A DNA stretch of 64,000 nt from Candidatus Ferrigenium altingense (GCA_020621985.1 JAHRYS010000004.1:158646-222645), one strand, 5' to 3'; shown: positions 9,450-20,913, counted from the first letter of the stretch. A program made the numbers and translations. The notes: generated by a model not told the origin, from the letters alone.

Positions 9450-9506
9450 GTAGGTCGGGCTTCAACCCGACGCTGCCCCACCATGTCGGGCTGAAGCCCG
9501 ACCTAC
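9450..9506. repeat. Interspersed inverted repeat (GTAGGTCGGG family)
   Basis: Two 22-base arms (9450-9471 and 9485-9506) starting GTAGGTCGGGCTTCA and ending in its complement, with one mismatch and a 13-base loop. It fills almost the whole gap between nuoL and nuoM. The pattern is that of a dispersed repeat copy. It could form a hairpin in the nuo message and adjust expression across the junction. Confidence 0.85.
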
Positions 9507-9508
9507 AA

Positions 9509-11566
9509 CTATTCAAACCATGTTCGCACGGTCAGCAGCACAAATACGCCAATGATCATGGAAAAAGCATAGTGATAAATATAACCGGACTGGATACGCC
9601 GCATCACGCCGGAGAACATCCCGACCAGTTTCGCCGTGCCGTTCACCATCAATCCGTCGATCAGCTTCACGTCGCCGAACTTCCACAGCAAGCCGCTCGC
9701 GCCGCGCGCGCCGCCGGCAAAGAACCAGTCATTGAAGCGGTCAAAATAGTACTTGTTGTCGAGCAGGTGGTAGATAAAGCCGAAGCGCTTCTGGATCGCA
9801 GCGGGGATGTCGGGGCGCTTCAGGTAGAAGAACGCCGCGCTCGCCACACCGGCGATTGCCAGCCACAGCGGCAAGGTGGTCAACGAATGCAGCGCCATCG
9901 CAAATGCACCGTGGAACTCCTCGCGCAGTTCGCTCATCGTATGGTGGTTTTCGGAGATAAAGATTGCGTCGCCGAAATAGCTGCCATACAGCATCGGTTC
10001 GATGGCGATGTAGCCGATCAGCACGGAAGGGATGGCCAGCAGGATCAGCGGCAGCGTCACCACCCACGGCGTCTCGTGCGGCTTGCCGGCATGATGACCA
10101 TGATCGTCATGTGCATCAGCCTGTCCTGAGCTTGTCGAAGGATGCGCATGCGCGTCGGCGGCATGCCCTGCGTCGGCCGAATGATGGCCGTCATGCGGTG
10201 CTTCGTCATAGCGCTCCTTGCCATGGAATACCAGGAAATACATGCGGAACGAATAGAAGGCGGTGACGAACACCCCGGCCACCACCGCAAAGTACGCAAA
10301 ATCCGAACCGGGCAGGTGCGACAGCGCGACTGCCTCGATGATGCTGTCCTTGGAGTAGAAGCCGGAGAAGAACGGCGTGCCGATCAGCGCCAGCGAGCCG
10401 ATCAGCGAAGTGATCCAGGTGATCGGCATGTATTTCCTCAGGCCGCCCATGTAGCGGATGTCCTGGTTGTGGTGCATCGCGATGATCACGGAACCGGCGG
10501 CGAGGAACAGCAGCGCCTTGAAGAACGCGTGGGTCATGAGGTGGAAGATCGCCACCGAATAGGCCGATGCGCCGAGCGCCACGGTCATGTAGCCGAGCTG
10601 CGACAGCGTGGAATAGGCCACCACGCGCTTGATGTCGTTCTGGATGATGCCGAGGAAGCCCATGAACAGCGCGGTGATCGCGCCGATCACCATCACGAAG
10701 GATAAGGCGGTATCGGACAGTTCGAACAGAGGCGACATGCGCGCCACCATGAAAATACCGGCCGTCACCATGGTCGCGGCGTGGATCAGCGCGGAGATCG
10801 GGGTCGGGCCTTCCATCGAATCGGGCAGCCAGACATGCAGCGGGAACTGCGCCGACTTGCCCATCGCGCCGATGAACAGCAGGATGCAGATCGCGGTCAT
10901 CAGGTTCCACGATACGCCGGGAATCGGTGCCATATCGCCGGCGTGGCTGGCGGCATTGGCGAACACCGCGGCATAGTCCAGCGTGCCGAACACCATCAGC
11001 ACCAGCCCGATACCGAGCAGGAAGCCGAAGTCGCCGACGCGGTTCACCAGGAAGGCCTTGAGGTTGGCGTAGATCGCCGTATCCTTCTTGTACCAGAAGC
11101 CGATCAGCAGGTAGGAAACCAGTCCCACCGCTTCCCAGCCGAAAAACAGTTGCATGAAGTTGTTCGCCATCACCAGCATCAGCATCGAGAAGGTGAACAG
11201 CGAGATGTAGCTGAAGAAGCGCTGGTAACCGTCATCTTCTTCCATGTAGCCGATGGTATAGATGTGCACCATCAGCGAGACGAAGGTTACCACCAGCATC
11301 ATCATCACGGTCAGGCGGTCGATCAGGAAGCCCACCTGGAAGCTGGTATCGCCGGAAATCAGCCAGGTATAGACCGGGCCGTTGAACACATGGCCCGCCA
11401 GCACATCGTTGAAAATCGCCAGCGACGCAAAAAACGAAACCGCCACCAGCGCAATGGTGATGCGGTGCGACCAGGCGCGCCCCAGGCACTTGCCGAACAG
11501 TCCGGCGGCGATCGCCCCGACCAGCGGAGCCAATGGAACCAACAGATACAAATTCTGCATAGTCAT
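9509..11566 (-). CDS. nuoL: NADH-quinone oxidoreductase subunit L
   Basis: About 685 residues; the distal antiporter-like subunit with the long lateral helix of complex I. Motifs include FFGWEAVGLVSYLLIGFW and the HVWLPDSMEGPTPISALIH segment. I place the start at ATG 11566, 8-9 bases past an AAAGGG site. A GTG at 11575 overlapping the nuoK stop and an ATG at 11560 are alternatives. The late cytoplasmic loop is histidine-rich and contains an extra HPSTSSGQA stretch encoded by a dispersed repeat (10120-10142). Confidence 0.96.
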   Translation of the reverse strand: MTMQNLYLLVPLAPLVGAIAAGLFGKCLGRAWSHRITIALVAVSFFASLAIFNDVLAGHVFNGPVYTWLISGDTSFQVGFLIDRLTVMMMLVVTFVSLMVHIYTIGYMEEDDGYQRFFSYISLFTFSMLMLVMANNFMQLFFGWEAVGLVSYLLIGFWYKKDTAIYANLKAFLVNRVGDFGFLLGIGLVLMVFGTLDYAAVFANAASHAGDMAPIPGVSWNLMTAICILLFIGAMGKSAQFPLHVWLPDSMEGPTPISALIHAATMVTAGIFMVARMSPLFELSDTALSFVMVIGAITALFMGFLGIIQNDIKRVVAYSTLSQLGYMTVALGASAYSVAIFHLMTHAFFKALLFLAAGSVIIAMHHNQDIRYMGGLRKYMPITWITSLIGSLALIGTPFFSGFYSKDSIIEAVALSHLPGSDFAYFAVVAGVFVTAFYSFRMYFLVFHGKERYDEAPHDGHHSADAGHAADAHAHPSTSSGQADAHDDHGHHAGKPHETPWVVTLPLILLAIPSVLIGYIAIEPMLYGSYFGDAIFISENHHTMSELREEFHGAFAMALHSLTTLPLWLAIAGVASAAFFYLKRPDIPAAIQKRFGFIYHLLDNKYYFDRFNDWFFAGGARGASGLLWKFGDVKLIDGLMVNGTAKLVGMFSGVMRRIQSGYIYHYAFSMIIGVFVLLTVRTWFE
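10120..10142. repeat. Dispersed repeat inserted in frame in nuoL
   Basis: The plus strand reads CTGTCCTGAGCTTGTCGAAG across this site, a short palindrome-like sequence that recurs widely in proteobacterial genomes. In nuoL it is read as PSTSSGQA within a His/Asp/Ala-rich loop, without breaking the frame. Confidence 0.75.
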
Positions 11567-11571
11567 GCCTA

Positions 11572-11877
11572 TCACCCTTTCAGGCTGTCGAGGTCGTCAA
11601 CATTGATGGTGTTCAGGTTGCGGAACAGCACCACCAGTATCGCCAAGCCGATGGCGGCCTCGGCAGCGGCCACGGTCAGGATGAAAAACACGAACACCTG
11701 GCCGGCGGTATCGTTCAGGTAATGCGAGAACGCCACAAAATTGGTGTTCACCGCCAGCAGCATCATTTCGATCGCCATCAGCAGCACGATCAGGTTCTTG
11801 CGGTTCAGGAAAATGCCGACCACGCCGATGGCAAACAGCACGGCGCTCAGTACCAGATAATGCGACAGTGTTAACAC
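11572..11877 (-). CDS. nuoK: NADH-quinone oxidoreductase subunit K
   Basis: A 101-residue protein with three membrane helices, the usual NuoK length, starting [17 protein letters not shown] and carrying conserved helix glutamates ([15 protein letters not shown]). The GTG at 11877 is preferred: AAGGGAG lies 8 bases upstream and the length then fits the family. An earlier GTG at 11886 falls inside the ribosome-binding region. It ends next to the nuoL start. Confidence 0.95.
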   Translation of the reverse strand: MLTLSHYLVLSAVLFAIGVVGIFLNRKNLIVLLMAIEMMLLAVNTNFVAFSHYLNDTAGQVFVFFILTVAAAEAAIGLAILVVLFRNLNTINVDDLDSLKG

Positions 11878-11899
11878 GCTTCCCACTCCCTTGATTGGT

Positions 11900-12499
11900 T
11901 CATTCTTTGCGTTCGGCCTGCATCTTCACGATGCGCAAACGATCCGCCTTCTTCACCGCGACCTGCTCGGCTACCACCTGCGACTTGGCATCCTTGCGGC
12001 GGCGCAGGGTCAGCGCAATCGCCGCCACCATCGCCACCAGCAACAACACTGCGGCAATCTCGAACGGATACACATACTCGGTATAGATCAGCCTGCCCAG
12101 TTCCTTGGTATTGCTGTAATCGGCCGCATGCTTGATAGCTACCTTGCCCCCGGACGTTCCGGAGGAACCCAGCACCCAGATCATTTCGAACGCCATCAAG
12201 CCGGCCAATGCCGCGCCGAACGGCAGCCAACGCCAGATACCTTCGCGCAACCGCACCAGATTGATATCCAGCATCATCACCACGAACAGGAACAGCACCA
12301 TCACCGCGCCGACATAGACCAGCACCAGCGTGATGGCGAGGAATTCCGCTTCCAGCAATATCCAGATGCCTGCGGAGCTGATGAATGCCAGCACCAGGAA
12401 CAGCACCGCATGCACCGGGTTGTGTGCGGTGATCACGCGCAATGCCGAAAACACGATCAGCGCCGCAAACACATAAAACATGATGGTCTCGAAATTCAT
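11900..12499 (-). CDS. nuoJ: NADH-quinone oxidoreductase subunit J
   Basis: A 199-residue, five-helix membrane subunit of complex I. The helix 3 segment [18 protein letters not shown] contains the pi-bulge region important for coupling. The C-terminal 30 residues are Lys/Arg/Glu-rich and probably cytoplasmic. GAGGA precedes the ATG. It lies 12 bases after nuoI. Confidence 0.96.
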   Translation of the reverse strand: MNFETIMFYVFAALIVFSALRVITAHNPVHAVLFLVLAFISSAGIWILLEAEFLAITLVLVYVGAVMVLFLFVVMMLDINLVRLREGIWRWLPFGAALAGLMAFEMIWVLGSSGTSGGKVAIKHAADYSNTKELGRLIYTEYVYPFEIAAVLLLVAMVAAIALTLRRRKDAKSQVVAEQVAVKKADRLRIVKMQAERKE

Positions 12500-12511
12500 C
12501 TGGCTGTCCTC

Positions 12512-13000
12512 TTATCGGTACTTGGCATCCGCCGCACGATCCTTGGCGATTTGCTCTTCATGTTTGTCGCCCATCGCCAGCAGCATCGGCTTGGTGTAAT
12601 ACAGGTCGCCGGGCTTTTCGCCGTGGTACTCGAACATGCGGGTTTCGACGATCGCATCCACCGGGCAGGATTCCTCGCAGAAGCCGCAGAAGATGCATTT
12701 ATACAGATCGATGTCGTATTGCGTGGTGCGGCGGGTGCCGTCCTCGCGCTCTGCCACCTCGATCTTGATCGCCAAGGCCGGGCATACCGCCTCGCATAGT
12801 TTGCAGCCGATGCAGCGCTCCTCGCCGTTGGCGTAGCGGCGCTGCGCGTGCAGCCCGCGGAAACGGAAGCTCTGCGGGGTCTTCTCTTCGGGGTATTGCA
12901 CGGTGATTTTGCGCGCGAAGAAATACCGTCCGGTCAGCGCCATGCCCTTGACCAGCTCGAACAGCAGGAACGTCTTGAAGAAGTTTGTTATTTTTTCCAT
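12512..13000 (-). CDS. nuoI: NADH-quinone oxidoreductase subunit I
   Basis: A 162-residue ferredoxin-like subunit. Two classical 4Fe-4S motifs are seen: [12 protein letters not shown] and [12 protein letters not shown], which bind clusters N6a and N6b. The N-terminal amphipathic helix ([19 protein letters not shown]) anchors it at the membrane. It passes electrons from NuoG towards NuoB. Confidence 0.97.
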   Translation of the reverse strand: MEKITNFFKTFLLFELVKGMALTGRYFFARKITVQYPEEKTPQSFRFRGLHAQRRYANGEERCIGCKLCEAVCPALAIKIEVAEREDGTRRTTQYDIDLYKCIFCGFCEESCPVDAIVETRMFEYHGEKPGDLYYTKPMLLAMGDKHEEQIAKDRAADAKYR

Positions 13001-13015
13001 ATTCGTTTCCTTCGC

Positions 13016-14056
13016 TTACCAGACCCACAGCGGAGTTTGCATCCACGCGGCAACCACCACCACCCAGACGATGGTGAGCGGGATGAATACTTTCCAGCCC
13101 AGCCGCATCAGTTGGTCATAGCGGTAGCGCGGGAAAGTCGCTCGCAACCACAGGAACACGAACAGGAAGAAGGAAGCCTTGGCCAGCAGCCAGATGAAGC
13201 TGTCCGGCAGGAACGGCACCGGCGACAGCCAGCCGCCCAGGAACATGATCGAGGTCAGGAAGGCGATCAGGATCATGTTGGCGTATTCGGCCAGGAAAAA
13301 CATCGCAAACGCCATGCCGGAATACTCCACATGGAAGCCCGCGACGATTTCCGACTCGCCTTCCGCCATGTCGAACGGCGCGCGGTTGGTTTCCGCCACG
13401 CCGGAAATCAGATAGACGAGAAACATCGGGAACAGCGGAATGAAATACCAGTTCAGCATGCCGAGGCTGCCCTGCTGCCCCTTGACGATGTCGCCCAGGT
13501 TCATGCTTTGCGAAGCCATCAGCACGCACACCAGCGCGAAACCCATCGCGATTTCATACGACACGATCTGCGCGGCGGAACGCACCGCACCGAGGAAGGC
13601 ATACTTGGAGTTGGAGGCCCAGCCGGCGATGATGATGCCGTACACCGCCAGCGAGGTCATCGCCAGAATGTACAGCAGACCGGCATTGACATTGGTCAGC
13701 ACCATGCCGTCGCTGAACGGCATCACCGCCCATGCCGCGAGCGACGGGGCCAGACCCAGGATAGGTGCCGCAATGAACAGGAATTTGTTCGAGCCGCTCG
13801 GGATGATGATTTCCTTGAACAGCAGTTTCACGCCGTCGGCGAGCGGTTGGATCAAGCCGTAAGGGCCGACGCGGTTCGGGCCGATGCGGATCTGCATGTA
13901 GCCGATGACCTTGCGTTCCGCCAGTGTCAGATAGGCGACCGTAAGCATGATCGGCACCGTGATGACCATGATCTTCACAATGGTCCAGACCGGCATCCAA
14001 GCAGGGCCGAGCAGTTCCAGCCCGAGCTGTTGCAAAGTTTGCAGCAATTCCATCAT
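13016..14056 (-). CDS. nuoH: NADH-quinone oxidoreductase subunit H
   Basis: A 346-residue membrane subunit forming the quinone chamber of complex I. The conserved loop with [20 protein letters not shown] and the acidic [16 protein letters not shown] stretch are present. Its ATG overlaps the nuoG stop (ATGATG), so the two are translationally coupled. Confidence 0.97.
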   Translation of the reverse strand: MMELLQTLQQLGLELLGPAWMPVWTIVKIMVITVPIMLTVAYLTLAERKVIGYMQIRIGPNRVGPYGLIQPLADGVKLLFKEIIIPSGSNKFLFIAAPILGLAPSLAAWAVMPFSDGMVLTNVNAGLLYILAMTSLAVYGIIIAGWASNSKYAFLGAVRSAAQIVSYEIAMGFALVCVLMASQSMNLGDIVKGQQGSLGMLNWYFIPLFPMFLVYLISGVAETNRAPFDMAEGESEIVAGFHVEYSGMAFAMFFLAEYANMILIAFLTSIMFLGGWLSPVPFLPDSFIWLLAKASFFLFVFLWLRATFPRYRYDQLMRLGWKVFIPLTIVWVVVVAAWMQTPLWVW

Positions 14057-16428
14057 GCCCGTTCCCCAGTTATCGGTTCCACAGTAATTGTCCCAAACAT
14101 CGCGCCCAGTTCTGCCGTAGCCGGATGGCCCGCCGCCACCCGCACGGTACCTGCGGGTTGTCGGTCATCCGCTTGCACGATCAGGCGTACGCTGGCGTTG
14201 CCTTGGCTGACCTTGACGGCGTCACCGGACTGCACGCCCAGTTTTTGCAACTCACTGCTATGCATCAGCACACATGGGGTTGCGGCATCGTGCGTCTTTT
14301 GCAGGGATGCAGCGCGCCTGACCACGGCATCCGTCGAATAAATCGGCACATCGGCCACGCGCTGCAATCCCTGCGCCCTGGTAGCGGCGGTATTCTGCAA
14401 CGCAACGTCCAGATGATTATTCAGTTTACCGCCCACTTCCCGGGCGCCGAGCGCCTCATCGCGCACCGCTTCGCTGGTGTCGTAATCGAAGCCGCTCACG
14501 TCGAGCAGGTTGCCCAACACACGTAGCACCTTCCAGGCCGGACGGTTTTCACCGAGCGGTTTGACCGCACCCTTGAAACTTTGCACACGCCCCTCGGTGT
14601 TGACAAACGTGCCGGAGGTTTCGGTGAACGGCGCGATGGGCAGCAGTACATCGGCGTAATCGGTCGCATGATGCTTGTAGGCGGACAAGGCCACCACCAT
14701 ATCGGCGGCGTGCATCGCAGCCATCGCCTGTTGCGGGTCGTGCATATCCAGTTCCGGCTCGGCATTCAGCAGGACATACGCTTTGCGCGGCGATGCCAGC
14801 ATCTGCGCGGCGTTCATGCCTGATACGGAAGATGCGGGCGGGACGCCCGCGCTCCAAGGCACCGCACCGGCGAGATAGCCGCCGACGCTATTGGCCGCCT
14901 CGCCGAGGAAACCGAATTTTGCGCCGCACAATGCGGCGATCCGTTCCGCCAATACGGCAAGCTGCGCCGCCTGCGGATGTTGTTGCGCGAAGTTGCCGAG
15001 CAGCACCGCGGCGCGCTCGCCGCTTGCGAGGCTCTTGGCGATGGCGGCGGCAACGCCGCTCACTTCGATCCCCTGTACGGATGCATCCGGCGCCACCTGC
15101 TTTTCCACAGCCAGCGCCTTCAGGATTTGCGCCAGCACGTTCAACATTCCATCCGGAGCGACGATGGCCTTGTTGGCGACCGGCATCAACAGATCGTCAT
15201 CGCTGGCATGCACGATATTGGCCTGCGCACCTTTCTTGACCGCCTGGCGCACGCGCTGCGCGAGCAGGGGGTGATCCTTGCGCAGGAAGCTGCCGATGAT
15301 CAGCAGGCGGTCGCGGCTATTGATCTCGGCGACCGGCATGCCCAGCCACGGCGCGCCTGCCTGTTTGCCATCCGCGCTGAAATCGGACTGGCGCAAGCGG
15401 AAATCCACGTTGCCGCTGCCCAACCCGCGCATCAGCTTTTGCAGCAGGTAAAGCTCTTCCAGCGAGCTGTGCGGCGTCGCCAATGCGGCAACCTGCTCAG
15501 CTCCATTATTTTTAATGACACAGCGCAGGCCGTTCGCCACATATTCCAGCGCAACCGGCCACTCGACTTCCTGCCACTTGCCGTCCTGCTTGAGCATCGG
15601 CTTGGTCAGGCGCTCCGGCGCATTCAACCCTTCATAGCTGAAGCGATCCTTGTCGGAAATCCAGCATTCGTTGACGGCTTCGTTTTCGACCGGCGTGACG
15701 CGCATCACTTTGCCGTTCTTCACCTGCACCGCCAGATTCGAACCCAGGCCGTCATGCGGGCTGACCGACTTGCGCCGCGACAATTCCCAACTGCGCGCGG
15801 TGTAGCGGAACGGCTTGCTGGTCAATGCGCCGACCGGGCACAGGTCGATCATGTTGCCGGACAACTCGGAATCCACCGAGCTGTTCACAAAGCTCATGAT
15901 CTCGGCATGTTCGCCACGGTACGCCAGGCCCAGCTCCATCATGCCGGCGATTTCCTGCCCGAAACGCACGCAGCGCGTGCAGTGAATGCAGCGGCTCATT
16001 TCCTTCGTGGAAATCAGCGCACCGATATCCTTGTGCATCACGATGCGTTTTTCTTCGCTGTAGCGCGATGCCGGCGCGCCATAGCCCATCGCCACGTCCT
16101 GCAGCTGGCATTCACCGGCTTGGTCGCAAACCGGGCAATCCAGCGGATGGTTGATCAGCAGGAATTCCATCACGCCCTGTTGCGCCTTGACCGCGACCTC
16201 GGAATGGGTATGGACTTTCATGCCATCGGCAGCCGGCGTCGCGCAGGCAGGCAGCGGTTTGGGCGCCTTTTCCACCTCGACCAGGCACATGCGGCAACTG
16301 GCGGCGATGGACAGTTTTTTGTGGTAGCAAAAATGCGGGATATGAATGCCCGCCTTGTGCGCCGCATCCATCACGGTGGAACCGCGCCCGATTTCGACTA
16401 GCTTGCCATCAATTTCAATATTGATCAT
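14053..16428 (-). CDS. nuoG: NADH-quinone oxidoreductase subunit G
   Basis: A 791-residue iron-sulfur subunit. The N-terminus has a 2Fe-2S ferredoxin domain ([17 protein letters not shown]), then His/Cys-ligated and Cys-ligated 4Fe-4S motifs ([30 protein letters not shown]), then a molybdopterin-oxidoreductase-like domain. Near residue 530 the chain contains [10 protein letters not shown], encoded by a dispersed repeat (14831-14855), an insertion unlikely to belong to the ancestral fold. The gene ends overlapping nuoH. Confidence 0.96.
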   Translation of the reverse strand: MINIEIDGKLVEIGRGSTVMDAAHKAGIHIPHFCYHKKLSIAASCRMCLVEVEKAPKPLPACATPAADGMKVHTHSEVAVKAQQGVMEFLLINHPLDCPVCDQAGECQLQDVAMGYGAPASRYSEEKRIVMHKDIGALISTKEMSRCIHCTRCVRFGQEIAGMMELGLAYRGEHAEIMSFVNSSVDSELSGNMIDLCPVGALTSKPFRYTARSWELSRRKSVSPHDGLGSNLAVQVKNGKVMRVTPVENEAVNECWISDKDRFSYEGLNAPERLTKPMLKQDGKWQEVEWPVALEYVANGLRCVIKNNGAEQVAALATPHSSLEELYLLQKLMRGLGSGNVDFRLRQSDFSADGKQAGAPWLGMPVAEINSRDRLLIIGSFLRKDHPLLAQRVRQAVKKGAQANIVHASDDDLLMPVANKAIVAPDGMLNVLAQILKALAVEKQVAPDASVQGIEVSGVAAAIAKSLASGERAAVLLGNFAQQHPQAAQLAVLAERIAALCGAKFGFLGEAANSVGGYLAGAVPWSAGVPPASSVSGMNAAQMLASPRKAYVLLNAEPELDMHDPQQAMAAMHAADMVVALSAYKHHATDYADVLLPIAPFTETSGTFVNTEGRVQSFKGAVKPLGENRPAWKVLRVLGNLLDVSGFDYDTSEAVRDEALGAREVGGKLNNHLDVALQNTAATRAQGLQRVADVPIYSTDAVVRRAASLQKTHDAATPCVLMHSSELQKLGVQSGDAVKVSQGNASVRLIVQADDRQPAGTVRVAAGHPATAELGAMFGTITVEPITGERA
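14831..14855. repeat. Dispersed repeat inserted in frame in nuoG
   Basis: A 25-base GC-rich palindrome, GCGGGCGGGACGCCCGC at its core, of a kind often scattered through proteobacterial genomes. In the nuoG frame it is read as SAGVPPAS. The reading frame is preserved on both sides. Confidence 0.75.
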
Positions 16429-16449
16429 TACGCACCTGACCTGTCAGCT

Positions 16450-17715
16450 TTACACCAAGCAACGCTTGTGTTCGATGTGATATTCAAATTCGTCGCGGAA
16501 ATGCCTGAGCATCCCCTGCACCGGCCAAACCGCCGCCTCGCCCAAGGCGCAAATAGTGCGCCCGGCAATGTTTTCGCCCACACTCAACAGCAAATCCAGA
16601 TCTTCCTTGCGCCCTTCGCCGTGCTCGATGCGATGCACGATGCGGTACAGCCAGCCGGTGCCTTCACGGCACGGCGTGCATTGCCCGCAGGATTCCTCGT
16701 AATAGAAATAGGACAGGCGCTCCAGCGCGCGCACCATACAGGTGGTCTCATCCATCACGATCACCGCGCCGCTGCCCAGACCGGAGCCCGCCTTGGAGAT
16801 GGAATCGTAGTCCATGGTCAGATCCATCATGACCGCGCCGGGGAGTACCGGCATCGACGAGCCGCCGGGGATCACCGCCTTGAGCGTATGCCCGTTGCGC
16901 ACCCCGCCCGCCATTTTCAGCAACTCGCTGAACGGCGTGCCCATCGGCACTTCGAAGTTGCCGGGGTTGTTCACGTGGCCGGAGACGGAGAACAGCTTGG
17001 TGCCGCCGTTGTTCGGTTTTCCCAGTTCCAGAAACTTCTGCCCGCCGTTGTTGATGATGTACGGAATGCTGGCGAAGGTTTCGGTGTTGTTAATCGTGGT
17101 CGGTTTGCCGTACAGGCCGAAGGTCGCGGGAAAAGGCGGCTTGAAACGCGGCTGGCCTTTCTTGCCTTCGATGGATTCCAGCAGGGCGGTTTCTTCGCCG
17201 CAGACATAGGCGCCGTAGCCCAGATGATTATGCAGGTCGAAACAGAAATCCGTGCCCATGATGTTGTCGCCCAGATAACCGGCGGCGCGCGCCAGCTCGC
17301 AGGCTTCTTCCATGCGTTCGTAGGCTTCGAAGATTTCGCCATGCACGTAGTTGTAGCCGGTCTTGACCCCCATCGTATAGGCGGCGATCGCCATGCCTTC
17401 GATGAGCAAGTGCGGGTTGTAGCGCAGAATGTCCCAGTCCTTGCAGGTGCCCGGTTCGCCCTCGTCGGTATTGCAGACGATGTACTTGTCGCCATCGTAA
17501 TTTTTGGGCATGAAGCTCCACTTCAGCCCAGTCGGAAAGCCCGCGCCGCCGCGTCCGCGCAACGCCGACAGCTTGACTTCGGAAATAATCGCATCAGGCG
17601 GCATTTTCTCGGTAAGCACCTTGCGCAATGCCTGGTAACCGCCGACCTTGAGGTAGTTTTCCAGCGTCCAGGGCTGGTCGAAATCCATCGTGGTGAGAAT
17701 GACCGGGCCTCTCAT
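16450..17715 (-). CDS. nuoF: NADH-quinone oxidoreductase subunit F
   Basis: A 421-residue flavoprotein subunit that binds NADH and FMN. The nucleotide-binding [13 protein letters not shown] segment and the N3 cluster motif [14 protein letters not shown], with a later cysteine in TICALGEAA, are all present. GGGTGG lies upstream of the ATG. It pairs with NuoE and NuoG in the NADH dehydrogenase module. Confidence 0.97.
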   Translation of the reverse strand: MRGPVILTTMDFDQPWTLENYLKVGGYQALRKVLTEKMPPDAIISEVKLSALRGRGGAGFPTGLKWSFMPKNYDGDKYIVCNTDEGEPGTCKDWDILRYNPHLLIEGMAIAAYTMGVKTGYNYVHGEIFEAYERMEEACELARAAGYLGDNIMGTDFCFDLHNHLGYGAYVCGEETALLESIEGKKGQPRFKPPFPATFGLYGKPTTINNTETFASIPYIINNGGQKFLELGKPNNGGTKLFSVSGHVNNPGNFEVPMGTPFSELLKMAGGVRNGHTLKAVIPGGSSMPVLPGAVMMDLTMDYDSISKAGSGLGSGAVIVMDETTCMVRALERLSYFYYEESCGQCTPCREGTGWLYRIVHRIEHGEGRKEDLDLLLSVGENIAGRTICALGEAAVWPVQGMLRHFRDEFEYHIEHKRCLV

Positions 17716-17746
17716 AATTTATTCCACCCTCTCATGCCAGTGTCTT

Positions 17747-18226
17747 TCATAATTGGTCCAGTTCCGCCAAAATTTGATCGATCTTTTCTTTGCTCAAACG
17801 GCCGCAAAGTTTTTTATTGTTCACGGTAAACAGCGGCGCATCCTTGCATGCCCCCATGCACTCGCCTTCGCGCAGCCCGTACTTGCCGTCTGCGGAAACT
17901 TCGCCGAAACCGATGCCCAGCCTGGCTTGCAGATACGCCACGGTATCCCCTGCCCCGCCCAGCGTGCAGGACAGGTTGGTGCATACGGTGATGGTGTGCT
18001 TGCCCATCGGCTTGAGGTTGTACATGTGGTAAAAGGTCGCCACCTCGTACACCGCCATTTTCGGCATGCCGAGATAGGCCGCGATATCCGCCATGTCATC
18101 GGCGGCAATCCAGCCCTTTTCGTCCTGCACGAAGCGCAACGCGGCCATTACCGCAGACTGTTTCTGGTCCGCCGGATACTTCTTCAACTCGCGGTTGATC
18201 TTCGCTTGTATTTGTTCGGATAACAT
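17747..18226 (-). CDS. nuoE: NADH-quinone oxidoreductase subunit E
   Basis: A 159-residue thioredoxin-fold subunit with the 2Fe-2S ligands CTNLSC and CMGAC. The start is the ATG at 18226, which overlaps the nuoD stop (TAATG). The open frame continues much further upstream but that part only shadows nuoD. Length matches the family. Confidence 0.97.
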   Translation of the reverse strand: MLSEQIQAKINRELKKYPADQKQSAVMAALRFVQDEKGWIAADDMADIAAYLGMPKMAVYEVATFYHMYNLKPMGKHTITVCTNLSCTLGGAGDTVAYLQARLGIGFGEVSADGKYGLREGECMGACKDAPLFTVNNKKLCGRLSKEKIDQILAELDQL

Positions 18227-19479
18227 TAGCGGTCTACCTCGCCAAAAACGATGTCCTGCGTGCCGAGAATGGTCACCACGTCGGCGATCATGTGCCCCCG
18301 ACACATCTCGTCCAGCGCCGCCATATGGGCGAAACCGGGCGCGCGTATCTTCATGCGATAAGGCTTGTTTGCACCGTCTGAAATCAGGTAAATGCCGAAC
18401 TCGCCCTTGGGATGTTCCACCGCCGCATAGGCCTCGCCGGCCGGCACATGCATCCCTTCGCTGAACAGCTTGAAGTGATGGATCAATTCTTCCATGTTCT
18501 GCTTCATCGCTTCGCGCCTGGGCGGCGCAAATTTGAAATTGTCGGTCATCACCGGGCCGGGGTTGTCGCGCAACCACGCGATGCATTGCTTGATGATGCG
18601 GTTGGCCTGGCGCATCTCCTCGACGCGCACCAGATAGCGGTCATAGGAGTCGCCGGTCTTGCCGACCGGAATGTCGAAGTCGAGGCGGTCATAGACTTCA
18701 TAGGGTTGCTTCTTGCGCAAATCCCATTCCACCCCTGAGCCGCGCAGCATCGGGCCGGTAAAACCCAGCGCCAATGCGCGCTCCGGCGTGACCACGCCGA
18801 TGCCGACGGTGCGTTGCTTCCAGATACGGTTGTCTGTCAGCAGTGTTTCATATTCATCCACGTAGGTGGGAAAGCGCTTGGTGAAATCTTCCAGGAAATC
18901 GAGCAGCGAGCCTTGGCGGTTTTCGTTGAGTTTCTTTACCGCTGCGGCGTTGTGGATTTTCGACGGCTGGTATTGCGGCATGGTGTCCGGCAGGTCGCGA
19001 TACACGCCGCCCGGACGGTAATAGGCCGCGTGCATGCGCGCACCGGACACCGCCTCGTAGGCGTCGAACAGATCCTCACGCTCGCGGAAACAGTACAGGA
19101 ACACGGTCATCGCGCCGATATCCAGCCCGTGCGCGCCCAGCCATAACAGGTGGTTCAGGATGCGGGTAATTTCGTCATACATCACGCGGATATACTGCGC
19201 GCGCAACGGCACCTCGATGCCCGCCAGTTTCTCGACCGCCATCACATAAGCGTGCTCGTTGCTCAGCATCGAAACATAATCGAGCCGGTCCATGTAGGGC
19301 AGGGATTGCAAATAGGTCTTGTGCTCGGCCAGCTTCTCGGTGGCGCGGTGCAGCAACCCGATATGCGGGTCGGCACGCTCGATAACCTCGCCGTCCAGCT
19401 CCAGCACCAGGCGCAACACGCCGTGCGCCGAAGGGTGCTGCGGCCCGAAGTTCATGGTGTAGTTTTTTATCTCAGCCAT
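18226..19479 (-). CDS. nuoD: NADH-quinone oxidoreductase subunit D
   Basis: A 417-residue subunit of the Q-module, related to NiFe-hydrogenase large subunits. Conserved [13 protein letters not shown] near the N-terminus holds the quinone-binding histidine. GAGGGTG precedes the ATG. It is a separate gene from nuoC, unlike the fused form in enterobacteria. Confidence 0.97.
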   Translation of the reverse strand: MAEIKNYTMNFGPQHPSAHGVLRLVLELDGEVIERADPHIGLLHRATEKLAEHKTYLQSLPYMDRLDYVSMLSNEHAYVMAVEKLAGIEVPLRAQYIRVMYDEITRILNHLLWLGAHGLDIGAMTVFLYCFREREDLFDAYEAVSGARMHAAYYRPGGVYRDLPDTMPQYQPSKIHNAAAVKKLNENRQGSLLDFLEDFTKRFPTYVDEYETLLTDNRIWKQRTVGIGVVTPERALALGFTGPMLRGSGVEWDLRKKQPYEVYDRLDFDIPVGKTGDSYDRYLVRVEEMRQANRIIKQCIAWLRDNPGPVMTDNFKFAPPRREAMKQNMEELIHHFKLFSEGMHVPAGEAYAAVEHPKGEFGIYLISDGANKPYRMKIRAPGFAHMAALDEMCRGHMIADVVTILGTQDIVFGEVDR

Positions 19480-19489
19480 TTATGCACCC

Positions 19490-20080
19490 TCAATTACGAC
19501 CGTAGTTTTCTTCACGGATGATGCGCGGAGTCACTTCGCGCGGCTCGATCGACACCGGCTGATACACGACACGCTGCTGTTCGGGGTCGTAGCGCATTTC
19601 CACGTGGCCGGACAGCGGGAAATCCTTGCGGAACGGGTTGCCGACAAAGCCATAGTCGGTCAGGATGCGGCGCAAGTCGGGATGCCCGGTAAATACGATG
19701 CCATACAGGTCAAAGGCCTCGCGCTCGTACCAGTTGGCGCATGGCCAGATGTCCGCAACGGATTCCAGCACCGGGAAGTCGTCATCCTCGGCAAAGATGC
19801 GCACCCGCAAGCGCACGTTATGCGCCACCGACAACAGGTGATAGACGACAGCGAAGCGCCGGCCTTCCCACGCACCATCGCCATAAGCGGAGTAATCCAC
19901 GCCGCACAGGTCGATCATCTGCTCGAAACCCGCCGTATCGCGCAGGCGCGTCAGCGTGTCCAGCATCCCGGCAGCCTTGACCGCCACGGTCAGTTCGCCC
20001 AGTTTTTCCTCCATGCCGGCCAGCTTGTCGCCAAGCAAATCCGTCAGACTGGTACGCAACGTACTCAAATCAGCAGCCAT
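19490..20080 (-). CDS. nuoC: NADH-quinone oxidoreductase subunit C
   Basis: A 196-residue peripheral subunit (30-kDa family). The signature [20 protein letters not shown] followed by [19 protein letters not shown] is intact. It sits between nuoB and nuoD with 9-10-base gaps. Confidence 0.97.
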   Translation of the reverse strand: MAADLSTLRTSLTDLLGDKLAGMEEKLGELTVAVKAAGMLDTLTRLRDTAGFEQMIDLCGVDYSAYGDGAWEGRRFAVVYHLLSVAHNVRLRVRIFAEDDDFPVLESVADIWPCANWYEREAFDLYGIVFTGHPDLRRILTDYGFVGNPFRKDFPLSGHVEMRYDPEQQRVVYQPVSIEPREVTPRIIREENYGRN

Positions 20081-20089
20081 AGTTCAACC

Positions 20090-20566
20090 CTAACGCGCAA
20101 TGGTATTGGTTCGTTTGATTTTGTTCTGCAACTGGATGACGCCATACAGCAGCGCCTCGGCCGTCGGAGGGCAACCCGGCACGTACACGTCCACCGGTAC
20201 GATGCGGTCGCAGCCGCGCACCACCGAATAGGAATAGTGGTAATAGCCGCCGCCGTTGGCGCATGAACCCATCGAAATCACCCAGCGCGGCTCGGCCATC
20301 TGGTCATACACCTTGCGCAATGCAGGCGCCATCTTGTTGCACAGCGTTCCGGCCACCACCATCACGTCCGACTGGCGCGGACTGGGGCGAAACACCACCC
20401 CGAAGCGGTCCAGGTCGTAACGCGCCGCGCCGGCATGCATCATTTCCACCGCGCAACAGGCCAGCCCGAAAGTCATCGGCCACAGCGACCCGGTTCGGGT
20501 GTAATTAATGATGGTATCGAGCGTCGTGGTAACAACACCCTTTTCCAGAAGGCCTTCTATTCCCAT
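20090..20566 (-). CDS. nuoB: NADH-quinone oxidoreductase subunit B
   Basis: A 158-residue subunit carrying terminal cluster N2. The tandem cysteines in [18 protein letters not shown] and PGCPPT are present. The start at ATG 20566 ([10 protein letters not shown]) is chosen because AGGAG lies 7 bases upstream and the length matches relatives. It overlaps the last codons of nuoA. Confidence 0.96.
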   Translation of the reverse strand: MGIEGLLEKGVVTTTLDTIINYTRTGSLWPMTFGLACCAVEMMHAGAARYDLDRFGVVFRPSPRQSDVMVVAGTLCNKMAPALRKVYDQMAEPRWVISMGSCANGGGYYHYSYSVVRGCDRIVPVDVYVPGCPPTAEALLYGVIQLQNKIKRTNTIAR

Positions 20567-20913
20567 TCCAAAGCTCCTTTCATCCATTCATAGATAAAGC
20601 CAACCACGAGAATGGCCAGAAAGATCATCATGGAAACAAAACCGAAGGTGCCGATCTCCTTGAGCACAATCGCCCAGGGGAAGAGAAATGCGATTTCAAG
20701 ATCGAACAGGATGAACAGGATGGCGACGAGATAATAGCGCACGTCGAATTTCATGCGCGCGTCTTCAAAAGCCTCGAAGCCGCATTCATAGGGAGAGTTT
20801 TTTCTGCTATCGGGGCGGTGGGGCGATACCAGCTTGCCCAGCACTACAGGAGCCACGCCCATCACGATGCCAATAAAGATGAACAGCAGCACCGGAAAAT
20901 AATTTTCCAACAT
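20557..20913 (-). CDS. nuoA: NADH-quinone oxidoreductase subunit A
   Basis: A 118-residue, three-helix membrane subunit with the conserved loop [27 protein letters not shown] precedes the ATG. It is the first of the 14 nuo genes and overlaps nuoB by 10 bases. Confidence 0.97.
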   Translation of the reverse strand: MLENYFPVLLFIFIGIVMGVAPVVLGKLVSPHRPDSRKNSPYECGFEAFEDARMKFDVRYYLVAILFILFDLEIAFLFPWAIVLKEIGTFGFVSMMIFLAILVVGFIYEWMKGALEWE

